Shown here in pieces: positions 48,426 through 52,166 of a DNA stretch of 64,000 nt. Position 1 is the first letter of the stretch; the number at the start of each line of letters is the position of its first letter. Origin of the DNA: Neoarius graeffei (Eukaryota > Chordata > Actinopteri > Siluriformes > Ariidae); the NCBI RefSeq assembly GCF_027579695.1, contig NC_083590.1, positions 14,623,656-14,687,655 of the forward strand. Reading direction: 5' to 3'. The notes below the pieces were generated by a model. The model was not told where the DNA came from, searched no databases, and saw only the letters and a program-made list of their open reading frames with translations. The position numbers and the translations under genes are program-made.

Positions 48426-48461
48426 TTGCACTCACTGGCTGCTGTCCTTCTTCTTAAACAT
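7816..48461 (-). CDS. evpl: Envoplakin gene, complete, 22 coding exons (gene span)
   Basis: Envoplakin is a plakin cytolinker that joins desmosomes and intermediate filaments to the cornified or mucosal cell periphery, usually as a heterodimer with periplakin. Coding exons in order are 48436-48461, 39084-39183, 38810-38961, 37600-37723, 37371-37487, 33194-33220, 32924-33085, 32581-32688, 30464-30559, 30244-30354, 29898-30041, 28003-28157, 26785-26882, 26519-26691, 22201-22379, 20194-20332, 19692-19885, 17464-17614, 16298-16381, 16075-16179, 15887-15979 and 7816-11262. Their sum is 5,985 nt, or 1,994 residues plus stop; all phases join without a frameshift. Layout: residues 1-846 are the N-terminal plakin domain with an SH3-like segment near 378-435; about 850-1634 are coiled-coil rod; 1635-1733 linker; 1784-1973 a single plakin-repeat domain; then a short Ser-rich tail. 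The plakin-repeat domain excludes periplakin, and the single copy excludes desmoplakin. The fish may carry a second envoplakin paralogue, so the a/b suffix is unresolved. No disabling change was seen. Confidence 0.95.
11419..13024 (-). mobile_element. Tc1-like transposon, inactive (intron 21)
   Basis: The inverted ends CAGCGTCTTGCAAAAGTATTC and GAATACCTTTACAAGACACTG are flanked by TA target duplications (11417-11418 and 13025-13026). The length is 1.6 kb, standard for fish Tc1. It carries a degenerate transposase on the minus strand. Confidence 0.93.
11637..12650 (-). pseudogene. Tc1 transposase pseudogene
   Basis: The N-terminal part shows the paired-type helix-turn-helix ([18 protein letters not shown], then [13 protein letters not shown]). 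The DDE part has [31 protein letters not shown] and [11 protein letters not shown]. The reading frame shifts near 12107-12155. The first catalytic Asp of the usual WSDE is Asn here (LWSNETKI). The start region near 12550-12650 is disrupted by a frame change. It cannot make an active enzyme. Confidence 0.9.
13558..13821 (+). pseudogene. Degraded THAP domain
   Basis: The frame [17 protein letters not shown]...LHSWPK...[11 protein letters not shown]...[11 protein letters not shown] has the THAP pattern. The second zinc Cys (usually CxxxxCSN) is Ala and the His of CSxHF is Asp, so two of the four zinc ligands are gone. A SINE with an 11-bp target duplication interrupts the frame just after LKEDAVST. 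Confidence 0.75.
13809..13909 (-). mobile_element. 5'-truncated SINE inside THAP relic
   Basis: Flanked by perfect 11-bp duplications GCAGTATCAAC (13798-13808 and 13910-13920). It contains only the 3' part of the major SINE, from the GACTTGTCCAGGG block to the ATGAG-type tail. Confidence 0.9.
15085..15677. mobile_element. Inverted-repeat element, second copy (intron 21)
   Basis: Runs from ACCAGCCACTTTATTAGGAAC to GAAGTGGCCGGTGAGTGTA. It is the opposite orientation of 983-1573 with the same internal blocks (CTGGGGTTTTCACACACAAC and TTGCCAGAAAGGATATAG). Confidence 0.8.
15887..15979 (-). CDS. evpl: EVPL exon 21
   Basis: It has 31 codons, phase 0 at both ends, acceptor TTTCTAG and donor GTGAAG. 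The peptide runs from [15 protein letters not shown] to GLAKNLINK and leads into the rod-encoding exon. It is the last exon of the plakin domain, separated from exon 22 by a 4.6-kb transposon-filled intron. Confidence 0.9.
16075..16179 (-). CDS. evpl: EVPL exon 20
   Basis: It has 35 codons in phase 0, from [17 protein letters not shown] to FAEAIQNK, with acceptor GTTGTAAG and donor GTGTGT. An alternative downstream AG (CTGTAG, at 16157) looks plausible but breaks phase with both neighbours, so the upstream acceptor is chosen. Confidence 0.88.
16298..16381 (-). CDS. evpl: EVPL exon 19
   Basis: It has 28 codons in phase 0, acceptor TTGCAG and donor GTATGT. The peptide begins [17 protein letters not shown] and ends LQTILK, a helical segment of the plakin-domain spectrin repeats. 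Confidence 0.9.
16550..17405. mobile_element. Nonautonomous DNA element (intron 18)
   Basis: Shares long blocks with 58685-59215 in inverse orientation: TATCCACATTCACTGGATAT, GAGCAATTGTGTGCTCTGAT, CTACTACTAGGATATCAGCT and GTTATTCCACTCAATCTCGT. The first block recurs at 16900-17000, so part of the element is duplicated here. Confidence 0.65.
17464..17614 (-). CDS. evpl: EVPL exon 18
   Basis: It is 151 nt: one phase nucleotide plus 50 codons. The acceptor is ATTGCAG and the donor GTCAGT. The peptide runs from [18 protein letters not shown] to ITAKQNSQK. The first nucleotide completes an Arg codon started by exon 17. Confidence 0.9.
17821..17885. repeat. (GATT)n microsatellite
   Basis: About 16 GATT units inside intron 17. 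Confidence 0.95.
18132..19445. mobile_element. Giant near-perfect inverted repeat, TTAA-flanked (intron 17)
   Basis: Left arm 18132-18784 and right arm 18799-19445 are reverse complements with only scattered differences; a 14-nt loop (18785-18798) separates them. Ends read AGGGATAGTTCGGGATTTTTG. TTAA occurs at 18128-18131 and 19446-19449, as expected of a piggyBac-type target. Conceptual translations of the arms differ by very few residues, which shows how alike the arms are. No transposase seen. Confidence 0.92.
19692..19885 (-). CDS. evpl: EVPL exon 17
   Basis: It is 194 nt: 64 codons plus two nucleotides. The acceptor is CCTTTAG and the donor GTAAGG. The peptide starts [17 protein letters not shown] and includes [20 protein letters not shown], a block very like the FQE(F/H)CxDLxRQ block of mammalian envoplakin and periplakin. 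Confidence 0.92.
20194..20332 (-). CDS. evpl: EVPL exon 16
   Basis: It is 139 nt: one phase nucleotide plus 46 codons. The acceptor is TTTTCAAG and the donor GTAAGG. The peptide runs from [17 protein letters not shown] to LEDHINMLE, a spectrin-repeat helix. Confidence 0.9.
20484..22155 (-). mobile_element. DNA transposon with CAACCCCAATTCCAAAAAAG ends (intron 15)
   Basis: Terminal repeats CAACCCCAATTCCAAAAAAG and CTTTTTTGGAATTGAGGTTG are flanked by TA (20482-20483, 22156-22157). Minus-strand fragments such as [23 protein letters not shown] text in broken frames suggest a decayed transposase. I cannot name the superfamily. A SINE is nested at 22005-22123. Confidence 0.8.
22005..22123 (+). mobile_element. 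5'-truncated SINE nested in DNA transposon
   Basis: Flanked by perfect 13-bp duplications ACAGTGTCCCAAC (21992-22004, 22124-22136). It begins within the CCTGGCGACTTGTCC block and ends GATGAGATGAG. Confidence 0.93.
22201..22379 (-). CDS. evpl: EVPL exon 15
   Basis: It is 179 nt: 59 codons plus two nucleotides. The acceptor is GTTCTAG and the donor GTATGT. The peptide runs from [20 protein letters not shown] to [10 protein letters not shown]. The split Lys codon continues into exon 16. Confidence 0.9.
22400..22746. repeat. Degenerate minisatellite, unit about 22 bp (left block)
   Basis: Repeated variants of TTTCAGGATGTAACAACAGGA. It continues at 25095-26470 after the Tc1 insertion. Confidence 0.7.
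23110..24870 (+). pseudogene. Tc1 transposase pseudogene, split by insertion
   Basis: Fragments include the helix-turn-helix region ([19 protein letters not shown] in a broken frame), [18 protein letters not shown] before the insert, [29 protein letters not shown] and the SPDLNPIE region. The frame is broken by the 23363-24103 insertion, by TGA after NSELYQ at 24510-24512, and by TAG just after the NPIE block. Confidence 0.9.
23363..24103. mobile_element. Nonautonomous element, 3-bp target duplication (nested in Tc1)
   Basis: Left end GGCCAAGTTTACATTAGACC; the right end reads GGTCTAATGTAAACCCCACC. The flanking duplication is TAA (23360-23362, 24104-24106). Removing it restores ...AACTTCTAAGCAACTG of Tc1. 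TAA agrees with PIF/Harbinger preference. A sister copy is at 42500-43200. Confidence 0.85.
25583..25889 (+). mobile_element. SINE, variant 3' end
   Basis: Starts GGCAGCATGGTTGTGTAGTG with the tRNA-like head, but the 3' part differs from the major family. Flanked by AATACAAG (25575-25582, 25890-25897). Confidence 0.8.
25966..26345. repeat. Mixed repeat fragments in intron 14
   Basis: Contains a GGAAGGGCATCCAGTGTAAA block also seen at 31560-31585, followed by the end of a common fish MITE (TACTTTTGGCCATATAGTGT). Confidence 0.5.
26519..26691 (-). CDS. evpl: EVPL exon 14
   Basis: It is 173 nt: two phase nucleotides plus 57 codons. The acceptor is CACTGCAG and the donor GTAAGA. The peptide contains [18 protein letters not shown] and [17 protein letters not shown]. 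The APLSR stretch is shared with mammalian envoplakin. Confidence 0.92.
26785..26882 (-). CDS. evpl: EVPL exon 13
   Basis: It is 98 nt with one phase nucleotide at each side and 32 codons, from [18 protein letters not shown] to VIKVVQR. The acceptor is GTGTGCAG and the donor GTACAT. Confidence 0.88.
26915..27115 (+). mobile_element. tRNA-derived SINE with L2-like tail (intron 12)
   Basis: Head CATGACCTAAAGGTTAGAGA and GGTTTGATTCCCTGGACC (B-box-like). The tail CTGGATAAGATCATCTTCTA then (ATGTA)n resembles the 3' end of the L2 LINEs at 28463 and 62385. Inverse copy at 58380-58565. Confidence 0.65.
27249..27614 (-). mobile_element. SINE, full length (intron 12)
   Basis: Reverse-oriented major SINE between TTATTATT-type flanks, followed by (TTA)n at 27616-27648. 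Confidence 0.85.
28003..28157 (-). CDS. evpl: EVPL exon 12, SH3-like segment
   Basis: It is 155 nt, starting in phase 0 with acceptor GTGCACAG and ending with donor GTGAGA. It encodes the body of the plakin SH3-like fold: [10 protein letters not shown], then [19 protein letters not shown] and VIPPPDTEA. The [12 protein letters not shown] block is diagnostic for the plakin SH3. Confidence 0.93.
28365..29743. mobile_element. Tc1-type MITE split by an L2 LINE (intron 11)
   Basis: The left half runs to CTTGAGTTCTTCCACTCCAA near 28462 and the right half resumes at TTCATGGAGCTCTGTGC near 29562, ending in TACTTTTGGCCATATAGTGT. Left and right halves belong to one common fish MITE. Confidence 0.6.
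28463..29560 (+). mobile_element. L2-clade LINE 3' end, decayed (intron 11)
   Basis: Encodes the C-terminus of an L2 reverse transcriptase: [60 protein letters not shown] and [15 protein letters not shown]. The frame is broken (TGA after LLYNI, TAG after HLD). The 3' end CTGGATAAGGGCGTCTGCTA plus (ATGTA)n is typical of L2. Confidence 0.85.
29898..30041 (-). CDS. evpl: EVPL exon 11, start of SH3-like segment
   Basis: It has 48 codons in phase 0, with acceptor GTGTGTAG (a TG-repeat tract) and donor GTACAA. The peptide has IPPLPQRR followed by [13 protein letters not shown], the first beta strand of the SH3-like fold. Confidence 0.92.
30244..30354 (-). CDS. evpl: EVPL exon 10
   Basis: It has 37 codons in phase 0, from [17 protein letters not shown] to NSQILMQLE, with acceptor CCCGCAG and donor GTACAT. 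Confidence 0.92.
30464..30559 (-). CDS. evpl: EVPL exon 9
   Basis: It has 32 codons in phase 0, with acceptor GTTGCAG and donor GTAGAA. It contains [20 protein letters not shown], matching the plakin block W-x-x-F-L-N-L-x-x-C-x-E-T-H-L. Confidence 0.93.
30945..31280 (-). mobile_element. SINE (intron 8)
   Basis: Reverse-oriented major SINE flanked by TTTGATTATT (30935-30944, 31281-31290). Confidence 0.88.
31310..31670 (+). mobile_element. SINE, variant 3' end (intron 8)
   Basis: Head GGTGGCTTGTTGGTGCAGTG with CGCCTCACAGCAAGAAGATT. The 3' part carries GGAAGGGCATCTGGTGTAAA instead of the ATGAG-tail region. Confidence 0.7.
31685..32545 (+). mobile_element. Fragments of Tc1-like transposase (intron 8)
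   Basis: Two stretches both contain the CATGGTGGTGGAAGTATCATG-type block (near 32349 and 32489) that encodes HGGGSIM of Tc1 transposases. An unrelated C/T-rich segment (31800-32090) sits between them and the N-terminal-like sequence. Heavily decayed. Confidence 0.55.
32581..32688 (-). CDS. evpl: EVPL exon 8
   Basis: It has 36 codons in phase 0, with acceptor GTGACAG and donor GTGCGT. The peptide runs from [17 protein letters not shown] to [11 protein letters not shown], with the conserved HP-x-x-x-x-I turn of the plakin domain. Degraded Tc1 sequence starts within about 40 bp of its donor. Confidence 0.92.
32924..33085 (-). CDS. evpl: EVPL exon 7
   Basis: It has 54 codons in phase 0. The acceptor follows a long (CT)n tract and reads CTCTGCAG. 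The donor GCCGAG|GTGATG was chosen because reading through reaches a stop, whereas splicing here joins LRANAE to RLKSNG. The peptide contains [19 protein letters not shown], the conserved plakin DWSD block. Confidence 0.9.
33194..33220 (-). CDS. evpl: EVPL exon 6, 27-nt microexon
   Basis: It encodes only ELNQYTHLM, phase 0 on both sides, with a strong acceptor (TTCCAACAG) and donor GTGAGT. The peptide bridges exon 5 and exon 7 and aligns with the IRxQYxxLL segment before the AASxxxxxLxSL block of other plakins. Confidence 0.85.
33602..33625. repeat. (GAT)n microsatellite
   Basis: Eight GAT units in intron 5. Confidence 0.9.
33856..34582 (+). mobile_element. TTAA-target MITE, copy 1 (intron 5)
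   Basis: Ends AGCTAGACTGGCTTTCAG and ACCGTCTAGCT with TTAA at 33852-33855 and TGAA at 34583-34586. Contains a 72-codon frame (34084-34302) conserved in the other copies. Confidence 0.8.
35208..35519. mobile_element. MITE with CAGACATCCCA ends (intron 5)
   Basis: Ends CAGACATCCCAAGTCTCCC and GGATGGGATGTCTG are inverted repeats. Flanks share GTTATG. Internal CTCCCGGAA blocks repeat. hAT-like by the CAG start, but uncertain. Confidence 0.6.
35817..36196 (+). mobile_element. SINE, full length (intron 5)
   Basis: Flanked by TTTTTTAAGT (35807-35816, 36197-36206). It has the tRNA-like head with GGGTTCGAGCCCC (B box) and a GATGAGAC tail. Confidence 0.93.
36976..37006. repeat. (TG)n microsatellite (intron 5)
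   Basis: About 15 TG units. Nothing else assigned between 36200 and 37340. Confidence 0.9.
37341..37363. repeat. (TG)n just 3' of EVPL exon 5
   Basis: On the transcribed (minus) sense this is (CA)n beginning 7 nt after the exon 5 donor. Confidence 0.95.
37371..37487 (-). CDS. evpl: EVPL exon 5
   Basis: It has 39 codons in phase 0. The acceptor lies after a (TG)n tract (GTGATCCAG) and the donor GTATTC leads within 7 nt into a (CA)n tract. The peptide contains [20 protein letters not shown], matching the plakin block E-x-Q-I-x-x-HNI. Skipping this exon would keep frame. Confidence 0.92.
37494..37515. repeat. (CA)n just 5' of EVPL exon 5
   Basis: In pre-mRNA sense this is (UG)n ending at the AUCCAG acceptor of exon 5. 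Confidence 0.95.
37600..37723 (-). CDS. evpl: EVPL exon 4
   Basis: It is 124 nt: one phase nucleotide plus 41 codons. The acceptor is CCTGTAG and the donor GTGAGA. The peptide runs from [19 protein letters not shown] to [11 protein letters not shown], with the conserved VNWAxVLxxKQ plakin block. Confidence 0.93.
37986..38704 (-). mobile_element. TTAA-target MITE, copy 2 (intron 3)
   Basis: Perfect TTAA flanks (37982-37985, 38705-38708) around AGCTAGACAGCCTTTCG ... GGCAGTCTAGCT. Reverse orientation relative to copy 1. Confidence 0.85.
38810..38961 (-). CDS. evpl: EVPL exon 3
   Basis: It is 152 nt: 50 codons plus two nucleotides. The acceptor is CACCACCAG and the donor GTGAGT. It contains [18 protein letters not shown] and [10 protein letters not shown], very close to the mammalian envoplakin EAExLLKxLFLDVDKxxxLKHPQ block. 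Confidence 0.94.
39051..39080. repeat. (TG)n just 3' of EVPL exon 2
   Basis: In pre-mRNA sense (CA)n starting at the fourth nucleotide of intron 2. Confidence 0.95.
39084..39183 (-). CDS. evpl: EVPL exon 2
   Basis: It is 100 nt: one phase nucleotide plus 33 codons. The peptide runs from [18 protein letters not shown] to [10 protein letters not shown]. Its acceptor is the end of a (TG)n tract (GTGTGTAG) and its donor GTAACACAC runs directly into (CA)n. Skipping it would shift the frame. Confidence 0.92.
39186..39212. repeat. (CA)n just 5' of EVPL exon 2
   Basis: In pre-mRNA sense (UG)n forming the end of intron 1 up to the UAG acceptor. Confidence 0.95.
39213..39974. other. Intron 1, first part
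   Basis: No gene. A decayed SINE-like stretch (GGGAGGAAACCCACAGAACC) lies near 39810; a similar one is at 37740-37960. Confidence 0.4.
39975..40930 (+). mobile_element. Nonautonomous DNA element with short Crypton-like frame (intron 1)
   Basis: Includes ATGGCCGCC at 40636 opening the 25-residue frame [20 protein letters not shown] then DALNT and stop. This resembles the N-terminus of DUF3504/Crypton-type proteins. The downstream palindrome 40760-40855 (ATATATTCCATTCAGCTA and its complement) recurs at 63120-63250. Confidence 0.45.
41275..41745. mobile_element. Tc1-type MITE (intron 1)
   Basis: Starts ATCAAAAGTTTGTACACCCC and ends GGCATGTCCAAACTTCTGAC, imperfect inverted ends of a common fish Tc1 MITE. 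A related copy, interrupted, lies at 50640-51372. Confidence 0.7.
42309..42365. repeat. (TA)n microsatellite
   Basis: About 28 TA units abutting the SINE at 42366; a second (TA)n lies at the other end of that SINE. Confidence 0.95.
42366..43438 (-). mobile_element. SINE split by a nested 0.7-kb element (intron 1)
   Basis: Reverse SINE from ATCTCATTATCTGTAGCCGC to CCACCGTGCCACCC, interrupted at 42500-43200. Confidence 0.9.
42500..43200. mobile_element. Nonautonomous element, 3-bp target duplication (nested in SINE)
   Basis: Same family as 23363-24103. Ends GGCCAAGTTTACATTAGACC and GGTCTAATGTAAACATGGGC. Flanked by ATA (42497-42499, 43201-43203). Removing it restores GACACATAGACACAGAC of the SINE. 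Confidence 0.85.
43439..43499. repeat. (TA)n microsatellite
   Basis: About 30 TA units beyond the 5' end of the SINE; probably part of an original (TA)n into which the SINE inserted. Confidence 0.95.
43588..43652. repeat. (TG)n microsatellite
   Basis: About 32 TG units in intron 1. Confidence 0.95.
44085..45200 (+). mobile_element. Rex1/L2-like LINE 3' part, decayed (intron 1)
   Basis: Broken frames encode [17 protein letters not shown] text (44245-44280), [14 protein letters not shown] (44400), [20 protein letters not shown] (44540) and [23 protein letters not shown] text (44700). These are the palm and C-terminal blocks of Rex1/L2 reverse transcriptases. Multiple stops and frameshifts. 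Confidence 0.7.
45247..46005 (+). repeat. 41-bp minisatellite split by a LINE tail
   Basis: Unit TCCATGGTGTATCAACCCAT then GGTGTATCATAGTGTACCAGC. Block one is 45247-45365, block two 45785-46005. Between them is a LINE 3' end (45366-45784). Confidence 0.9.
45366..45784 (+). mobile_element. LINE 3' end inserted in minisatellite
   Basis: Contains CTCGAGGTTTCTTCCTCATG and ends AAAATAAACTTGACTTG. It is the same 3' end, in opposite orientation, as 51545-52000. Confidence 0.8.
46082..46449 (+). mobile_element. SINE, full length (intron 1)
   Basis: Flanked by GAGTCTGAGCCA (46070-46081, 46450-46461). Confidence 0.93.
46462..47246. other. Intron 1, unassigned
   Basis: No gene or clear repeat seen. 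Confidence 0.4.
47259..47636 (-). mobile_element. SINE, full length (intron 1)
   Basis: Flanked by GTATTCCAATAT (47247-47258, 47637-47648). Confidence 0.93.
47677..48212. mobile_element. Tc1-type MITE (ACTACCATTCAAAAGTTTGA ends), intron 1
   Basis: Ends TACACTACCATTCAAAAGTT and AACTTTTGAACGGTAGTGTA are inverted repeats of a very widespread aquatic-vertebrate MITE. Confidence 0.85.
48385..48423. repeat. (CA)n downstream of EVPL exon 1
   Basis: In pre-mRNA sense (UG)n starting about 13 nt after the exon 1 donor. Confidence 0.95.
48436..48461 (-). CDS. evpl: EVPL exon 1, start codon
   Basis: It encodes MFKKKDSS plus two nucleotides of a Gln codon completed by exon 2, with donor GTGAGT. The ATG has A at -3. 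A short basic MFK start is the same beginning as mammalian envoplakin. Intron 1 that follows is 9.25 kb and starts with a TG array. Confidence 0.88.
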
Positions 48462-48720
48462 GCTGGAAGTCAGTATTTGCTGTCTACAAGTAGTTCCAGG
48501 TTCTTTCTCTGTGCGTCTCTGTGCGCTTCAGCTTCTTCTCTCTCCAGTTAAAGTCCACTCAGCTGTTTTGGCTCCACCCCCAGGACAGGTGTAACACCTC
48601 TGCCAGGCACATGGGACTGGGAAGACCTGTTTCACCCCTCAGTCCATCAATCCCGTTGTCTCAGCTGACATACATCTTAGAGTAGAGTCAATAAAGAGAT
48701 GTGTACTGTAGTGTGTGTAC
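48462..48720 (-). promoter_or_regulatory. Probable EVPL 5'UTR and proximal promoter
   Basis: This is sequence immediately upstream of the EVPL ATG. On the minus strand it shows a CACCC/GC-box-like GGGGGTGGAGCC, an E-box-like CATGTG, a TGACTC AP-1-like half and purine-rich GGAGAGAGAAGAAG near the ATG. No TATA box is evident. The transcription start cannot be placed from sequence. Inference only. Confidence 0.3.
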
Positions 48721-49404
48721 TGTACTGTGTGTACAAACACTTCTAATTATCTTGTATGGTACTTGTATGATAGAAGTGATGCCAAAGAGTGGGATTATAT
48801 ATATCATTACAGTATGAAGGTGTAAAAAATTTAAATTTCATAAAATCGGTGAAATTTAGTTCCCTCTGAAATGTGGTCATTGTGATATAGGTTTATTTCT
48901 GTAATATCTAACAAAATATCAGGCCATTCTGTGGCTGGGAAGTTATTTAATTTGAGGGGATTAAAGCAAATAATGTGCATGAAATCGCTCGCTTCACGCA
49001 GTCAAGCAGACAGAGGAAGTCCATGTGTGTGCATCATGCGCAGGTTTACCTTTGACTGTGCACTGACAGTTCCATCGTTCTGTTGCTAAACGAACAGCTG
49101 ATCACACCGAGGTGCTCGCTGAGCGCCGATATTTATTAGTTTGGTCCTGCGTTTCCTTTCCTTTGTATATAACATAACATCTTTTCTTCTCACTTTCTGT
49201 TACTGTAGTGGGTCTTTCATATTTCCGTCGCACACTCACGTCCTCCATTTTTCTCTCTTGTTTCAAATTTGTATCCCATAATGCCTTGTGTAAATGGGGA
49301 AAGCCCACCACGTGATGCATGTCGTAGTATCTTGAATTGGGTCATGGTGAAGCAGGAAAAAATAGCAGAGAATTTAAAGCCACGTGGCCCTAAATTCATT
49401 AATT

Positions 49405-49789
49405 CATCTCATCTCATCTCATCTCATTATCTCTAGCTGCTTTATCCTGTTCTACAGGGTCGCAGGCAAGCTGGAGCCTATCCCAGCTAACTACGGGCGA
49501 AAGGCGGGGTACACCCTGGACAAGTCGCCAGGTCATCACAGGGCTGACACATAGACACAGACAACCATTCACACTCACATTCACACCTACGGTCAATTTA
49601 GAGTCACCAGTTAACCTAACCTGCATGTCTTTGGACTGTGAGGGAAACCGGAGCACCCAGAGGAAACCCACGCAGACACGGGGAGAACATGCAAACTCCG
49701 CACAAAAAGGCCCTCGCCGGCCACGGGGCTCGAACCTGGACCTTCTTGCTGTGAGGCGACAGCGCTACCCACTACACCACTGTGCCGCC
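49405..49789 (-). mobile_element. SINE, full length
   Basis: Flanked by AAATTCATTAATT (49392-49404, 49790-49802). Confidence 0.95.
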
Positions 49790-49921
49790 AAATTCATTAA
49801 TTGTTTAATTAAAAAAAAAACTAATAAAATTGGTAGTCAGTGATTCAAATTCAGTAGCTTTTGGTCCACTAAACAAAAATAATTGGGTATTGGGGAAAAT
49901 TATTTTTATGACTTGCACTTG

Positions 49922-50298
49922 GGGCGGCATGGTGGTGTAGTGGTTAGCGCTGTCGCCTCACAGCAAGAAGGTCCGGGTTCGAGCCCCGTGGCCGGCGAGG
50001 GCCTTTCTGTGCGGAGTTTGCGTGTTCTCCCCGTGTCCACGTGGGTTTCCTCTGGGTGCTCCGGTTTCCCCCACAGCCCAAAGACATGCAGGTTAGGTTA
50101 ACTGGTGACTCTAAATTGACCGTAGGTGTGAGTGTGAATGGTTGTCTGTGTCTATGTGTCAGCCCTGCGATGACCTGGCGACTTGTCCAGGGTGTACCCC
50201 GCCTTTCGCCCGTAGTCAGCTGGGATAGGCTCCAGCTTGCCTGCGACCCTGTAGAACAGGATAAAGCGGCTAGAGCTAATGAGAATGAATGAGATGAG
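49922..50298 (+). mobile_element. SINE, full length
   Basis: Flanked by ACTTGCACTTG (49911-49921, 50299-50309). Clean head with GGTGGTGTAGTGGTTAGC (A-box-like) and GGGTTCGAGCCCC (B box). Confidence 0.95.
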
Positions 50299-50639
50299 AC
50301 TTGCACTTGAAAAATCTAAAAGGCAATTTAGCTTTAATGAGTAAGCCAGGCAGCAAGGAAAAACTCCCTAAGAAGTCATGAGGATGAAACCTTTACAGGA
50401 AATCAGACTTACCTGTGTGACACCGGACAATGCAATTACAAATCATTTATTTTTCTATAATTGAATACTGTAGAGTCAAAAGGTGTGAAACAGGAACTTA
50501 TAAGCTTATGAGTAACTTATGAGTATGAATCATTGAGTCCTTTGAATTCATTTGAGTTTTGGCTTTAAGTCTATTGAATCAAACTGAAATGCACCTGGAA
50601 TGCTTTTCAATTAACAGTTGTGCCTCATCAAAAGTTAAT

Positions 50640-51372
50640 TAGTGGACGAGTTTCTTGCCTTCTTAATGTGTTTGAGATCAAAAAGTAAATAGTAAATATA
50701 TAAATATGGGAATTCTTTGGAAAAATATTTTTCAGGGCAGGTTCTATTGTGAAGAGTTGTCTGCCAATACAGAGCTCGCTGGATGCTGTGGGCTTGAGTT
50801 GGGAGATATGGAAGGTCGGGTGGATACAGAGGGAACTGGGGAGTTTGAGATCGATGGCAGAGGGGTTAATGATGCTCTAAATCTCAAAGGGACCTATGAA
50901 CTGGGGGGAGAGCTTCTTGGACTGGGCTTGGAGAGGGATGTCCTGAGCAGAGACTCAAACCTTCTGACCGGGCTGGGAGTTTTGGGCAGGGATACTATGG
51001 TGGTCATCAGAACCTCTGGCATAGGTGAGCCTGTATATCGGGGCATTCTGTATATTGTAGACTGGATATTGGGCCTTGGCAAATTAGCCTTGGTAGATTG
51101 GATATTGGGCCTTTCTGTATTGTAAATTAGATATTGAACCTTTCTATATATTGTAGATTGGATATTGGGCCTTGGTAAATTGGCCTTGGTAAATTGGATA
51201 TTGGGCCTTTCTCTATATTGTAAACAGTAAATATATAAATATGTCAAGAACCGTTCAACGAAGTAAAGAGAAACAACATCTATCATTGCTTTAAGGCACA
51301 AAGTGACTTTTAATTAATAAAAATAAAGTAAAAAAAACATTGAATTAGAAGGTGTTTCCAAATTTTGGGCTG
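50640..51372. mobile_element. Tc1-type MITE remnant interrupted by an unknown insert
   Basis: Shares TTTCTTGCCTTCTTAATG, AGTAAAGAGAAACAACATC and ACATTGAATTAGAAGGTG with 41275-41745. It is interrupted at 50709-51225. Confidence 0.65.
50709..51225 (+). other. Unidentified insert with 18-bp target duplication and open frame
   Basis: Bounded by AGTAAATATATAAATATG at 50691-50708 and 51226-51243. The plus frame from 50706 to 51125 is open for 139 codons (Gly/Glu/Leu-rich: [25 protein letters not shown]). The minus strand is Ser/Pro-rich with one internal stop. The last 240 bp is a tandem repeat of about 30-50 bp (ATTGGATATTGGGCCTT...). I recognise no domain. It could be a retrocopy fragment or a low-complexity expansion. 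Confidence 0.5.
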
Positions 51373-52129
51373 GTACTGTATTTTATCCCTTTATAGTTAT
51401 ATTTAATGTTGTGCAATGCCTATGAAATATTTTAGTTCCTGTTATCACTTATACGATACATTAATTCACTATTTTTAATAAGATCCGAGGTGCTGATAAT
51501 GAGCTTCTGAGAGCCGTGTGAACAAGAAATGATGAAATAGTCAAGGCAAGTCAAGTTTATTTGTATAGCGCTTTTAACAATAAACATTGTCGCAAAGCAG
51601 CTTTACAGAATTTGAATGACTTAAAACATGAGCTAATTTTATCCCTAATCTATCCCCAATGAGCAAGCCTGTGGCAATGGTGGCGAGGAAAAACTCCCTC
51701 AGATGACATGAGGAAGAAACCTTGAGAGGAACCAGACTCAAAAGGGAACCCATCCTCATTTGGGCAACAACAGACAGCATGACTATAATATTAACAGTTT
51801 TAACATAAAGTCAGTTTCATTGATGTTATACACTCTTCACTGATGGAAACTTGAGTGCAAAACTGTTCATGACAACTGCAGTCCTAAAGTTAGCAAGTCA
51901 ACTGTAGTCCTCAGCCATAAAAGCATTATACTGTAAGAGTCCAGAGCATCCTCCAAATGTGACTTTCAACTGTCTACATGGGGCCGTCCTCCACATGAGC
52001 AATGCGATGAGACTCCAACCAGACATGGGGCACCAGGATGGATCAGGCCGGTCCGAGGAGCAGAAGAGGCCAGCATCTCGAGCCCAGGACTGACATGTAA
52101 CTCAGAGGGACAGATTTTGGGGGTGGGAG

Positions 52130-52136
<7 letters not shown>

Positions 52137-52163
<27 letters not shown>
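52137..52163. repeat. (GA)n microsatellite
   Basis: About 13 GA units within the LINE 3' region. Confidence 0.9.

Positions 52164-52166
<3 letters not shown>

Larger units (their letters stand above)
48833..50333 (-). mobile_element. TTAA-target MITE, copy 3, carrying two SINEs
   Basis: The right end AATTTAGCT is followed by TTAA (50334-50337). The left terminal repeat is lost. Two SINEs inserted into it (49405-49789 and 49922-50298). The conserved 72-codon frame is at 49102-49320. Confidence 0.8.

Noticed and set aside
49922..49990. tRNA-like head of the SINE as a tRNA gene
   Set aside because: A- and B-box-like motifs are present but the sequence cannot fold into a full cloverleaf and ends in SINE body, with target duplications.
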